Shown piece after piece: positions 1-10,021 of a stretch of 64,000 bases of DNA. The stretch's first letter is position 1; each line of letters opens with the position of its first letter. The position numbers and the translations under genes were made by a program. The notes below the pieces were generated by a model that searched no databases, was not told the origin of the DNA, and saw only the letters and a list, made by a program, of their open reading frames with translations. Location of the stretch: assembly GCF_027579695.1 (NCBI RefSeq), contig NC_083583.1, positions 3,372,542-3,436,541 on the forward strand, written 5' to 3'. The stretch comes from Neoarius graeffei. Taxonomy: Eukaryota; Chordata; Actinopteri; Siluriformes; Ariidae.

Positions 1-1
1 G

Positions 2-158
2 CACCCAACTGAGTACACCCAGCTCAAAGAGCGTTCACAGAAACGACCCCCTAAACACAAAAACGAGGGTCCGGATTACGTCCCTGTAACTTCACCAAAA
101 CCTCGCACCGTGCCGGCCAGCCGCGTCGACCCGCCTCAGCTCAGCAGCAGTCTCACAG
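2..158 (+). pseudogene. BED zinc-finger gene copy A, 3' part of BED exon
   Basis: This is the end of an exon that starts before the window. It is closely similar to 22655-22811 of copy B: the last zinc-ligand histidine of a BED finger, then a basic proline-rich linker. The frame is open and ends with phase 1 at a donor (CACAG then GTACAC at 159), exactly as in copy B, and similarity runs on into the intron to about 295. BED fingers bind DNA and occur in hAT transposases and in domesticated host genes; the coiled-coil partner exon suggests a host regulator. Copy A is called a pseudogene because its next exon (13065-13320) is broken. The upstream BED exons are outside the window. Confidence 0.75.
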
Positions 159-836
159 GTACACATCTCCCCGGGTTCTTTGTCTGTCTCTTCACACACA
201 CTCATAAATTACAGTCTGATTTGCTTTAAAAATAATTTTACACCTGTCGTGGATGATTTTAAATGTTTTTCACTTGGACTTTAGAAATGAAAAGCCTTTT
301 TTTTTTTAATATACAGTTCTTCACTTTGTTGAAACTTTATCAGTATTTTAACTAGGGGTCGACCGATTATCTGCCCAGTTGATAATCAGTCAGTGTTCCG
401 CATGTTTCTGATTATCAGAATCAGCACTCGATTCCTTGACGATAAAAGCGTTCTTTGTTATGGAAGCACTTGCGTTATTAGATTCCTTGAAATGAGGATG
501 ACGCATGGAGTAGAACCAACCAGCACTTCTTTAGTCTGTCTTTATGTCCCACCTGCAGCACTGTTGGATTGGTAGAAATGTGGACCACGTGTCGAGTAAA
601 TCCAATCAAACATGCTTTTTGTTGTTTGTGAGAAACCTGGGACTGAAGCAGCACCTGCATGTGTCTCTCCAGTGAGGGGAAAGGTAAGAACAGGTTGAGG
701 TTGAGTAATGCAGTTGGCTAAAAGCACAGGACACTCTGTTATTTCACTCACTCAGTCTCACACACCTGGAGATGACCGATGATGTTGGTATATTTTTCAC
801 ACCGTTTTTGTTTAAACAACTTTATCATGCTCGAAG

Positions 837-1135
837 AAGAAGAAACCTTTATTCGTCACATGCACACTTCAAGCACAGTGAAATTCATCCTCTGCATTTA
901 ACCCATCTGAAGCAGTGAACACACACACATACATACACACACACCCAGAGCAGTGGGCAGCCACACTAGAGCGCCCGGGGAGCAGTCAGGGGTTCGGTAC
1001 CTCGCTCAAGGGCACCTCAGCCCAAGGCCGCCCCACGTTAACCTAACTGCATGTCTTTGGACTGTGGGGGAAACCGGAGCACCCGGAGGAAACCCACGCA
1101 GACACGGGGAGAACATGCAAACTCCACACAGAAAA
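837..1135 (-). repeat. tRNA-headed SINE, tail type B, 5' truncated
   Basis: On the minus strand this shares the body of the abundant SINE (block around 1055-1130) but has a different 3' part, which ends at the plus-strand left with a CTTTATTCGTCACATGC-like segment. A fuller copy with the tRNA-like head is at 19270-19617. The head is missing here. Confidence 0.7.
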
Positions 1136-1598
1136 GAGAGCTTTTTCTTCCAATGATTCATTTGTTTTGTTCGTTTGGTCAATAAGGTAGCATCTTGAAG
1201 ACCGATAGTCTGCTGCTGTACCCAGTTCTTAGATGTCTAAACCAGGGCTGAACGATATGGACAAAATTTCATATCTCGATATTCATGCCAGATATCTCGA
1301 TACGATACAATATGACTACGGGTTCGGTGAAAACCAAGCATTTTTCAGAAAAATAAAAACATCATAATACAAAAAATATGGAAAGTGCAGTTTTATTTTT
1401 AAGAATTCACTGCCAGTCATCAACATTAACATAAATTACGAATAAATAAATTACAAATCAAACATTTTACTGCAGCTCTGCTTTAACAATAAATAACAAA
1501 TGCAGCAGCTGGTGGAACATTGAAAGTGCACTGAAGTGCAACATCTTGTATTCTTCAAAAGATCACATAACTGTATGCAGAAAAAGCATTTATATGCA

Positions 1599-2114
1599 TT
1601 ATAACTCATTATAGAGTTTTGGAATGGCCACTTGATTAAAATGTGTTCGGGATGGTATTTTATAACGCTTGTCCAGCATCCGAACCATTTTTTTAAAGCT
1701 CTCTTTCGAGACTGTGTACACAGGTACCATGTCTTTTGCAATGTGGTATGTTATAGCGTCTGTAATTTCTTTGTCTGGTGGACGTCGACTCGTACGGTGT
1801 AACGCTACTGAACGCATCAGCAATCAAACTTTGCTTTGGTTTATTTTGGGATGACTGAGAAGTCCCCGGTGTTTCTCTCATTGTCATACACTCTTTGTGC
1901 AGCACGCGATGGTGTTGTTTCAGGTGGTGAAACATGTTTGTTGTGCTACCTGCTTCATCGCAGTTTTTGCTAAGCACGACCTGCACAACACCTCACTCTG
2001 GTTAACATCGGCCTTTCTGAACCCAAAATACCTCCAAATAATGGAGGAGGATTTATGTTTTGGCACCAAGTCAGATTCTGCACCGCCACCGGCCGCGTTA
2101 TCTTCCGCACTCAT
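1599..2114 (-). pseudogene. hAT transposase N-terminal part (BED finger), frameshifted
   Basis: Three overlapping minus-strand frames together resemble the N-terminus of a ZBED-type hAT transposase. It starts at about 2114 with an acidic leader, then a BED finger: the WRYFGF aromatic motif, a CRSC zinc-ligand pair, and later a TTNMFHHLKQHH block that supplies the histidines. The start of the next domain follows (DKEITDAITYHIAKDMVP, then a FKKMVRMLD segment). The reading frame switches at least twice, near 1975 and 1770. The DDE/RNase-H-like catalytic core that should follow is absent, because the element ends about 350 bp downstream. It cannot encode an active transposase. Confidence 0.75.
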
Positions 2115-2723
2115 TTTCTTTCTTTCTTTTTAATTTCCCCGCTGTGTCTGTAGTGTAGGGCTGTGCCGATAGACGATGCCATCGTCCATCGACGATGGTG
2201 GTCATCCATCACGATGGAGAGCCACCATCGTGATACCACGCCCCCTCCTGTCATAAACATGCATATACGGTATCATCTGGGCCTATTTAACCTAAAAAGT
2301 TAGTTTTTTGTTAGTTTAGTTAGTTAGTTTTGTTTAATATATAAATATAACATATAATTATATATAAATATATAAATCATTATAAAGTAATATCCTATTA
2401 CCGCTTGTTCACGTAGGCTATGGTGCAGGGACGTGCTAGTGAACATAACATGTGGTTACACAAATACAGTATGCTACTAATAATAAATTTTGACTTCCAT
2501 TTTTTAGCCTACACTATACTTTTAATGTAAAATTTGTAATGTTGTTCAAACAGATAGCCACTATTAACGACTTCAGTCGGGAAATATTGTACCTTATCAA
2601 ACGGCAGTGAAGCGCAGACTTCGGCAGAAGTCAAATAACTTTAATCTGGTAAATAGGCCTACTTTCAGACACAAAATGGTCCACTCTAAGCCATAATGTC
2701 AAAGCAAAGGGAAGAATGAAGGT

Positions 2724-3192
2724 CTCGTCTCGTCTCGTCTTCTTCCGCTTATCCAGGACCGGGTCGCGGAGGCAGCAGTCTAAGCATGGAAGCCCAAACT
2801 TCCCTTTCCCCAGACACCTCGGCCAGCTCCTCGGGAAGAACACCGAGGCGTTCCCAGGCCAGCCGAGAGACATAGTCCCTCCAGCATGTCCTGGGTCTTC
2901 CCCGGGGCCTCCTCCCGGGGGGACATGCCTGGAACACCTCCCCAGGGAGGCGTCCAGGAGGCATCCGAAAAAGATGCCCGAGCCACCTCAGCTGGTTCCT
3001 CTCGATGTGGAGGAGCAGCGGCTCTACTCCGAGCTCCTCCCGAGTGACTGTGCTTCTCACCCTATCTCTAAGGGAGCGCCCAGCCACCCTGCGAAGGAAA
3101 CTCATTTCAGCCGCTTGTATCCGCGATCTTGTTCTTTCTGTCATTACCCAAAGCTCATGACCATAGGACACAGCGGCTGGCTGTTGGGACAT
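2724..3192 (-). mobile_element. Rex3/RTE-like LINE, 5'-truncated
   Basis: The minus strand encodes the C-terminal end of a non-LTR reverse transcriptase, with the blocks RIQAAEMSFLRRVAG, LGVEPLLLHIERNQLRWLGH and PRGRPRTCWRDYVSRLAWERLG. It is followed by a short GACGA-repeat tail at the plus-strand left. A 14-bp duplication GGAAGAATGAAGGT flanks it at 2710-2723 and 3193-3206, as expected of target-primed reverse transcription. Only about 470 bp were inserted. The long plus-strand frame across it is an antisense shadow. The Rex3 name rests on recalled resemblance. Confidence 0.8.
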
Positions 3193-3429
3193 GGAAGAAT
3201 GAAGGTGATTCTGATAAATGTAAAGACAGTAAAAAAAAAAAAACCACTATTAAATCATGATTTTAAAAGCTGGTGCAATAATTCAAACACTAATAAATTG
3301 GAAAAATTAGCGCGTTCAAGTGCGCACTAAAGGCCGAAACGCATCTTCAATTGATATTGTGTAAATAAACAATGAGTAATAGCTTAAGTGTAGTTTCTTC
3401 TCATAGTTTGAATACTAGTCTTTCATTGT

Positions 3430-3905
3430 TAGAACAGATTAATATCTTGCCGTGATCAGTGAGTGCTCGGGGAGGTTCATTTCCACCTGCGCTTTGCGCA
3501 GCTCATTTCTCCGAAGCCAGCTGTGCGCAAACGCAGTGTTGACTGCTCGGCAAACTCCAAACGCTCGGTCTGTACTGGCCCTCTGTTGCACAAGCGAGTT
3601 GGTTATGGCCAGGTTCAAATTGTGCCCAAAACAACTTAACCACGGCCATTTCAATTGCCTGATGGCTGTGACAATATTCGCCCCGTTGTTATACAGGCGA
3701 TCTTTTTCTCTGTTTTCCATTCGGCAAGTGTCTCGCGCAATGCGTCTTCTAAATTGTCCGCTGAATGTGTCTCTGGCATGAAACTCGTCTGCAGGCATTT
3801 GGACTGCATTGCCCACTCTCGGTCCACATAATGTACGGTAGCTGACATATAGGGCATCATGTTGCAGCTGGACCACATATCCGTTATCAAGGCCAAATAT
3901 TCCAC
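3430..3905 (-). pseudogene. hAT transposase central domain, frameshifted
   Basis: Two overlapping minus-strand frames give the central part of a ZBED1/ZBED4-like hAT transposase. The first has a TDMWSS motif containing the first catalytic aspartate, then YMSATVHYVD and ITTG. The second has GANIVTAI, the CFGHNLNLAI block typical of hAT enzymes, and a segment ending in LPEHSLITARY. A frameshift lies near 3720. The N-terminal BED finger and the C-terminal hAT dimerisation domain are not seen in this element, so it is a deletion relic. Confidence 0.8.
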
Positions 3906-4342
3906 ATCACCTAGCGCTTTTTTTTTCTTTACGTGCCAAAGCCTCGGATGAGTATCTAATACTTATAATAATAATATATTTAGTAATGTGGTATTAAAAT
4001 CCCCCCCCCCCGATATGATCGTCCATCACGATGTTTGCACTGTAAACATCGTCGATGCCAATTAAGGGGACATCGCACAGCCCTACTGTAGTGTGTGCGC
4101 ACGTCGGTCTCCGTCACTCCCGCCCTCATATGTTTGTCATTGGTTGGCTTCAGCTGTCGATCCACAGCAAGCATGAAATAAGGTTTGTGGTTGGCTGGCC
4201 TTAGCGGTGCATTCAAGGGCAATCGTAAAAATGATGTTCGTTGTGACTGCGAGAGCTGTACATGCAGGGCGAGCGCGGGGAGGGGAAATCTATATCGTTG
4301 CTTTTTCGATATTAATATCCTGAATGTTCATATCTAGATATA

Positions 4343-5947
4343 CAGTGGTGCTTGAAAGTTTGTGAACCCTTTAGAATTTTCTATATTTCTGCATAAATAT
4401 GACCTAAAACATCAGATTTTCACACGAGTCCTAAAAGTAGATAAAGAGAACCCAGTTAAACAAATGAGACAAAAATATTATACTTGGTCATTTATTTACT
4501 GAGGAAAATGATCCAATATTACACATCTGTGAGTGGCAAAAGTATGTGAACCTCTAGGATTAGCCGTTAATTTGAAGGTGAAATTAGAGTCAGGTGTTTT
4601 CAATCAATGGGATGACAATCAGGTGTGAGTGGGCACCCTGTTTTATTTAAAGAACAGGGATCTATCAAAGTCTGATCTTCACAACACATGTTTGTGGAAG
4701 TGCATCATGGCACGAACAAAGGAGATTTCTGAGGACCTCAGAAAAATTATTGTTGATGCTCATTAGGCTGGAAAAGGTTACAAAACCATCTCTAAAGAGT
4801 TTGGACTCCACCAATCCACAGTCAGACAGATTGTGTACAAATGGAGGAAATTCAAGACCATTGTTACCCTCCCCAGGAGTGGTCAACCAACAAAGATCAC
4901 TCCAAGAGCAAGGCGTGTAATAGTCAGCGAGGTCACAAAGGACCCCAGGGTAACTTCTAAGCAACTGAAGGCCTTTCTCCCATTGGCTAATGCTAATGTT
5001 CATGAGTCCACCATCAGGAGAACACTGAACAACAATGGTGTGCATGGCAGGGTTGCATGGAGAAAGCCACCGCCTCCAAAAAGAACATTGCTGCTCATCT
5101 GCAGTTTGCTAAAGGTCATGTGGACAAGCCAGAAGGCTACTGGAAAGATGTTTTGTGGACAGATGAGACCAACATGGAAATTTTGGTTTAAATGAGAAGC
5201 GTTATGTTTGGAGGAAGGAAAACACTGCATTCCAGCATAAGAACCTTATCCCATCTGTGAAACATGGTGGTGGTAGTATCATGGTTTGGGCCTGTTTTGC
5301 TGCATCTGGGCCAGGACGGCTTGCCATCATTGATAGAACAATGAATTCTGAATTATACCAGCGAATTCTAAAGGAAAATGTCATGACATCTGTCCATGAA
5401 CTGAATCTCAAGAGAAGGTGGGTCATGCAGCAAGACAATGACCCTAAGCACACAAGTCATTCTACCAAAGAATGGTTAAAGAAGAATAAAGTTAATGTTT
5501 TGGAATGGCCAAGTCAAAGTCCTGACCTTAATCCAATGGAAATGTTGTGGAAGGACCTGAAGCGAGCAGTTCATGTGAGGAAACCCACCAACATCCCAGA
5601 GTTGAAGCTGTTCTGTACGGAGGAACGGGCTAAAATTCCTCCAAGCCGGTGTGCAGGACTGATCAACAGTTACCAGAAACGTTTAGTTGCAGTTATTGCT
5701 GCACAAGGGGGTCACACCAGATACTGAAAGCAAAGGTTCACATACTTTTGCCACTCACAGATATGTAATATTAGATCATTTTCCTCAGTAAATAAATGAC
5801 CAAGTATAATATTTTTGTCTCATTTGTTTAACTGGGTTCTCTTTATCTACTTTTAGGACTTGTGTGAAAATCTGATGATGTTTTATGTCATATTTATGCA
5901 GAAATATAGAAAATTCTAAAGGGTTCACAAACTTTCAAGCACCACTG
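4343..5947 (+). mobile_element. Tc1-like element
   Basis: Long inverted repeats of roughly 210 bp start with CAGTGGTGCTTGAAAGTTTG at the left and end with the complement at 5947. TA dinucleotides flank the element (4341-4342 and 5948-5949). It is close to full length (about 1.6 kb) and encloses one plus-strand transposase gene. It sits inside the right end of the hAT at 1243-5979, so it is younger than that hAT. Confidence 0.95.
4707..5727 (+). pseudogene. Tc1 transposase, one stop and two frameshifts
   Basis: The ATG at 4707 opens a typical Tc1 transposase: the paired HTH region (LRKIIVDAH, YKTISKEFG, STVRQIVYKW), an AT-hook-like PRSGQP segment, and the second HTH (IRRTLNNNGVHGRVAWRKP). The DDE catalytic domain follows, with the first aspartate in WTDE, the second in QQDNDPKHTS and the glutamate in PDLNPMEMLWKDLK, a D34E arrangement. 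Lesions: a TAG at 4764-4766 where the family has glutamine, a 1-base loss near 5072, and another near 5188. The C-terminal half (5257-5727) is open and well preserved, so inactivation looks fairly recent. No transposition is expected from this copy. Confidence 0.92.
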
Positions 5948-7470
5948 TAGATACGATAACGATATATCGTTCAGCCCTAGTCTAAACCTCCTCCTCTTGC
6001 TCCTGTGGTCATTTGCAGTTGCTTGATTGACGTGTCAGTGAGCCAGTCGGTCTTTAGCTTTTGGGTCGTTCTGTGAGGAATGAATGAAGGGACTAGGGAT
6101 GTTAACTGATGACCGTTTGACCGGTGGTTGACCGAATCAACGTCAACCGGTTAATTTTTTTTTGGTTGTCGGTTAAAAAAAAATCAATCGTTTTGAAGCT
6201 GCCAATTTTGGAGTGGAGAACCTGGAATTCTGTGTTGTAAACGCTTGGGGCATGCCATGTGGTGTAAGGACGACAGCTGACAAATCAGAAACACCCATTC
6301 AGTCATGTCCCGCCCCAGTTGAAGACAGACAGCTGCCACTCGGCGAAAGAAAAGTGTAGACACAGGCTTTTTAGCTTACAAATTACTATTGTTTTTTTTT
6401 AATTATTATTAGAAGGCACATGGAGTTTAGTCCTGCCTTGGCCAGTGCATTCTGAAAGTATGTTTCGGTCTGTAGCCAACAATGCATGTTATTGCAGATC
6501 AGATCTCTCCACACAAACTAAAGGCGCAGATGCCGACTTTTGGAGGGAAGAGGAGAGAATGAAATGACAGCGGTGTCTGAGGGGGAGTGACAAACGCAGC
6601 TTTTATGTCTGTGAGCCAAGTCGGTGACGGCTTCAGAGCAACTTCAATACCATGCAGTAATGGCGTTATAACGATTGTAGCTAATTAATTAGATTACCCG
6701 GCGTTATAACAGCCTTTATTTTAATGCCGTTATTCCCACCACTGAATGTTATGTACTACTTCTAGCACTTGACTTTATTTTCAACGCCATCATGGCCAAC
6801 TGAAACTGTCTCTAAGCTGGAGCCATTTGTCCTCCGCTCTGATACAAACCCCTCGACATCAGTGCCGCGTTTGACTAAATGTTTCGTGCTGTAGAAAAGG
6901 TAATGTGAGTGGAGGGCAGCGACTGGGACTGAATGTGCGGATGCTCGCGGTTAGACTTAGAATAGATTCTAATAATCGAGGATGTGATTCTTCCGGATTT
7001 TTCCGGAATTCCGGATTTTCAGGCATAAAAATGCAACCCTCGTGAATCATGCAAATTCTTTTTTTTGGGGGGGGGTAGGACCACATTATCCATAGGCAAC
7101 TCCAATGAGCCACGCATGCGCATAATAACCTACCCTAGGTTAAGCGGTACCAATAATAATAAAAAAAGCCCATTATGCATAACGCGAGAGTAACCTTTAT
7201 GTGACCCGAGTCTTGAAGACTTGAACAAAGTTAGCTATCTAGCTGGCGTCGTTAGCGTTACGGTTAGCTCGGCCAGGAAGCACCGGACAACAGGCTGGAG
7301 ACGGAGCGGGGTTTTTGTGAGCGTCGTTATCAACACCTGCTATAGGAATGCTGCCCACCGGAGGCCACTCAAGTTTTGGATGAGGGTAGAGCCTGAGGGT
7401 TTGCTAAAGCAGTGTGAGGGAAGAGTGAAGGTGCGATGCTGGGGCAAAAGGAGGTGGCGCGGGGCGCTGA

Positions 7471-7986
7471 AGGCCAATTTATGCTGACAACCCAGTCCTC
7501 GCAGATGGTGTCTGCGAAGCCCCCCCCCCCCCCTTGCAGACGCTCTGTGCGCACCTCCCAAAAATTGTGACCACCGCAGAAGCCTCGCAGACAGCGTCGC
7601 AGACAAGAGGGCTCTGATTGGTCCACTCTACATCCGCTGTACACGCACTTCCGCTTCCCTACTTTCCCGGTTTGGTTTGTTTTCACGACCGCCATTTTTA
7701 AAAACACGAGCGAAGATGGAGCAGCACGAAGAGCGGTTGATTGAGGAAGTGAGGAAGTACGTACATCTATACGACTCCAGTTCTAGTCATTATAAGTAAC
7801 CGGAGGATAAACACTCCACTAACCACACCCACCAACTACTCCTAGCGATTTCGCGACTTCGCGCCCCCTTGCGTTGTGGCGGTGAATAACATCGCGCACA
7901 CCTATTACTCCCTGCTCAACGATAAATTACAACTGTCTGCGAAAAGCTATCTGCGAAAGCCTTGTCGCAAGAGCATGCAGAGGCCT
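7471..7986 (+). mobile_element. PIF/Harbinger-like MITE
   Basis: AGGCC...GGCCT ends are flanked by the 3-bp duplication TGA (7468-7470 and 7987-7989). A second copy of the same family in the opposite orientation is at 53735-54238, flanked by TCA. Three-base TNA duplications fit PIF/Harbinger or a relative. It retains a short MADF-like ORF (7716-7799) and lost the transposase. A poly-C run lies at about 7519-7533. Confidence 0.8.
7716..7799 (+). pseudogene. MADF-domain N-terminal fragment
   Basis: A 27-codon frame begins with MEQHEERLIEEVRKY and continues with HLYDSSSSHYK, the start of a MADF (Myb/SANT-like) DNA-binding domain. That domain is found in the second protein of PIF/Harbinger transposons, where it helps the transposase reach DNA. 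The frame ends at TAA, but a GTAACC at 7796 could be an exon donor in the full element. The copy at 53735-54238 has lost this start codon on the equivalent strand. It is a remnant of a longer gene. Confidence 0.6.
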
Positions 7987-7999
7987 TGAGGGTCGCCGG

Positions 8000-8180
8000 A
8001 TGGAGTTCCGCGCTCGGCCACTTCCAGCCCTCAGGACACTCGGGGGCTGCGTGCTGCTCCTGCTGCTCCAGGCGGCCCTGTGCCTCGCCAGACCCAGCGG
8101 GATAATCAGCACCAACAGCCATAACAACCACCCGAGTGTCAACGTTTACATGAGTGAAGATGAGGTGAAGAAACTTCTGG
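8000..8180 (+). pseudogene. ryk: Captured first exon of ryk (receptor-like tyrosine kinase)
   Basis: From the ATG at 8000 the frame gives a basic N-terminus, a leucine-rich hydrophobic core (GGCVLLLLLQAALCLA) fitting a signal peptide, a short serine/asparagine-rich spacer, then VNVYMSEDEVKKLLG. The last block matches the start of the WIF (Wnt-binding) domain of RYK, whose vertebrate proteins have SEDEV followed by a hydrophobic pair and G at this place. The exon ends in phase 1 at a consensus donor (CTGG, then GTGAGT at 8181). No second ryk exon, which should encode LDAELYYVRN-like sequence, was seen in the window. It lies 10 bp downstream of a Harbinger MITE and inside hAT-type ends. I therefore read it as a gene fragment picked up by a transposon and not as the functional receptor gene. 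Confidence 0.7.
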
Positions 8181-8423
8181 GTGAGTGTGTGTGTGTGTGG
8201 GGGGGCGCTCCTCTCTCAGTCCATGTTGGCTGTGTGTGTGCGCGCGCTAAAGCAGCCTGGATGTAGAAACACATTACACCGTTAGCTTGCAAACTAATTT
8301 AATACTTTACATAAGTACACATGAGTGAAGTTAGGAATTAATCAGTTTGTTAATTCATCAACAGTTTTGTTTTTTCCAGGTAGTAGTTTTAAAGTGTGTC
8401 CCAGTTTGAATTCACTGGAAATT

Positions 8424-8424
<1 letters not shown>

Positions 8425-8489
<65 letters not shown>

Positions 8490-8536
8490 CGAACGAACGA
8501 ACGAACGAACGAACGAACGAACGAACGAACGAACGT
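8425..8536. repeat. Paired tetranucleotide microsatellite
   Basis: About 62 bp of tandem AGTT (8426-8487) pass directly into about 49 bp of tandem CGAA (8488-8536). Two different units abutting suggests sequential expansion. Confidence 0.95.
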
Positions 8537-8572
8537 TCGTTCTATAAACGAGCGCTATTACGCATGCGTATG

Positions 8573-8840
8573 AACAGGCCGAATCCCAAACGGCTCCTGG
8601 TTGGAGACGGAGTGCACTACTGTAGAAGCCTTTTTATACTTTCTGTAGGGCGGTTTTGGAGAGAGCTGGGAGGCATTTGGGATTCAGCCGCAGCTAGCTG
8701 CTCTTTTGTTAATAATAATAATTAACTGAATCCCAAATGCCCCCCAGCTCTCTCCAAAACCGCCCTATAGAAAGTATAAAAAGGCTTCTACAGTAGTGCA
8801 CTCCGTCTCCAACCAGGAGCCGTTTGGGATTTGGCCTGTT
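8573..8840. repeat. Foldback repeat, arms about 118 bp
   Basis: Sequence from AACAGGCC at 8573 to about 8691 is repeated as its reverse complement at about 8725-8840, around a short spacer with TAA repeats. The arms differ at only a few positions. No ORF. It is probably a small foldback MITE. Confidence 0.85.
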
Positions 8841-8875
8841 CCTGATGATGATGATTATTATTATTATTATTAGAC

Positions 8876-8990
8876 TGCACGGTGGTGTAGTGGTTAGCAC
8901 TGTCGCCTCACAGCAAGAAGGTCCTGGGTTCGAGCCGCGTGGCCGGCAAGGGCCTTTCTGTGTGGAATTAAACTGCTCACCTTGAATTCT
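8876..8990 (+). repeat. tRNA-headed SINE, head only
   Basis: Begins with the ACGGTGGTGTAGTGGTTAGC head, which contains A-box and B-box-like (GGTTCGAGCC) sequences, and runs to the GGGCCTTTCTGTGTGGA segment. The remaining body and tail are missing. Confidence 0.85.
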
Positions 8991-9146
8991 ATTTGGCCAT
9001 TAACGGGGTGCTGAGTCATTATAACATCTCATGGGTAAAGTTCTCTGAAACTGTTTGTTTATACCACACCACACTGCTGCCGTGTCGCATTATGGGTCTA
9101 TATATTTTCCTGCTTTTGTGTCCTTGGCCAATCACATCCCTGAATA

Positions 9147-9706
9147 CCGTATTTTCTGGACTATAGAGCGCACCTGTATATAAGCCGCATCCGCTCTATT
9201 TTAAAAAAAAAAAATTTAAAAGATATACAAGCCGCACTGGGCTATAAGCCGCAGATATCTATGTTGAAAAATTAGATATTTACTGCATGTACAGAACGAT
9301 TTTGTACTGTAAATGTACATGTATGTACCTGAACAGATTCTTTCCGAACAGTGCCTTTTAACACGGCAGCAACTTTGCTGATTAAAACGGAACAGAACCA
9401 AGAGAAAATAACCGGTATTTATTTACCTTCATTTCTCCTGTGTTTGAAACCACAAGTCACTTTAATCATCTTCGCTGGATTTGAAAATAATTACCAGTTA
9501 GTAATTTGTCGTGCATGTTCTACCTGCTAAAGATCTGCTAATTCTTCTTTGCATTGATTTTTCGTCTATCTTATTTTTGATTCTACTTCCGGTTAGAGCG
9601 CCCCTAGCGGTGGAAGAAAAAATCCACAGAATAGCCGCACCTTTGTATAAGCCGCATGGTTCAAAACCTAGGAAAAAAGTAGCGGCTTATAGTCCAGAAA
9701 ATACGG
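9147..9706. mobile_element. TA-flanked MITE with CCGTATTTTCTGGACTATA ends
   Basis: CCGTATTTTCTGGACTATA at the left is matched by its complement at the right, with TA on both sides (9145-9146 and 9707-9708). Subterminal repeats of TATAAGCCGCA follow. No transposase frame. The AT-rich centre holds nothing recognised. Confidence 0.85.
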
Positions 9707-9730
9707 TAATTCCAATTCTAGAATTTTAAA

Positions 9731-10021
9731 CAGGGATGCAAACGGTGCGCCTTTTGGCGGATGCCGCCTTTTTCACGGCTGAATCGTGCAGATCCGATTT
9801 TTTTTTTGTGTGTGTGTGGGGGGGGGGCGTTGGAGTATCTGAATAATTTCATCAGAGTAAATTCTGTATTAAAATTACTAAAGCAAATGCTGTTGAAATT
9901 ATTCAGACACTCCAACGCGCCCCCCCCCCCCCCCCCCCCCCCCCCAAAAAAAAATCGGATCTGCACGATTCAGCCGTGAAAAAGGCGGCATCCGCCAAAA
10001 GGCACACCGTTTGCATCCCTG
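9731..10021. mobile_element. Foldback MITE with CAGGGATGCAAACGG ends
   Basis: The two halves are near-perfect inverted copies: CAGGGATGCAAACGGTG at the left, the complement at the right, TTTAAA on both sides. Each arm contains a homopolymer block (poly-T/poly-G on one side, poly-C/poly-A on the other, about 9920-9955). Related ends are seen at 33807 and 38848. Confidence 0.85.

Larger units (their letters stand above)
2156..4085 (-). mobile_element. Nested hAT element with transposase core remnant
   Basis: The ends TAGGGCTGTGC and GCACAGCCCTA are inverted repeats, flanked by the perfect 8-bp duplication CTGTAGTG at 2148-2155 and 4086-4093. Subterminal palindromes built on CATCGTC/GACGATG follow the left end. 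The element lies inside the hAT at 1243-5979 and was itself entered by a Rex3-like LINE (2724-3192). The rest of its left half (about 2260-2700) and 3207-3430 are AT-rich with no gene seen. Confidence 0.9.
1243..5979 (-). mobile_element. hAT element with BED-type transposase remnant
   Basis: The ends CAGGGCTGAACGATAT and ATATCGTTCAGCCCTA form inverted repeats. A perfect 8-bp duplication GTCTAAAC flanks them at 1235-1242 and 5980-5987, as expected of hAT transposition. The transposase remnant reads on the minus strand. A second hAT (2156-4085) and a Tc1 (4343-5947) were inserted later; the Tc1 lies just inside the right end. Confidence 0.9.
7190..7999 (+). promoter_or_regulatory. Putative ryk-derived upstream region, interrupted
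   Basis: Sequence from about 7190 to 7470 is GC-richer than the surrounding DNA and directly precedes the ryk-like exon apart from the Harbinger MITE at 7471-7986. Without the MITE it would lie immediately upstream of the ATG at 8000. It may be the captured 5'UTR and promoter, but no TATA box or defined start site is recognised. Confidence 0.3.

Noticed and set aside
2716..3330. 204-codon plus-strand ORF
   Set aside because: Antisense shadow of the Rex3-like reverse transcriptase end on the minus strand.
8000..8180. Functional ryk gene
   Set aside because: No later ryk exon is visible and the exon lies within transposon ends; an isolated exon fits capture better.
8876..8945. tRNA gene-like sequences with A and B boxes (also at 19661, 26737, 28001, 62873)
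   Set aside because: They are the tRNA-derived heads of SINEs, not free tRNA genes: each continues into the shared SINE body.
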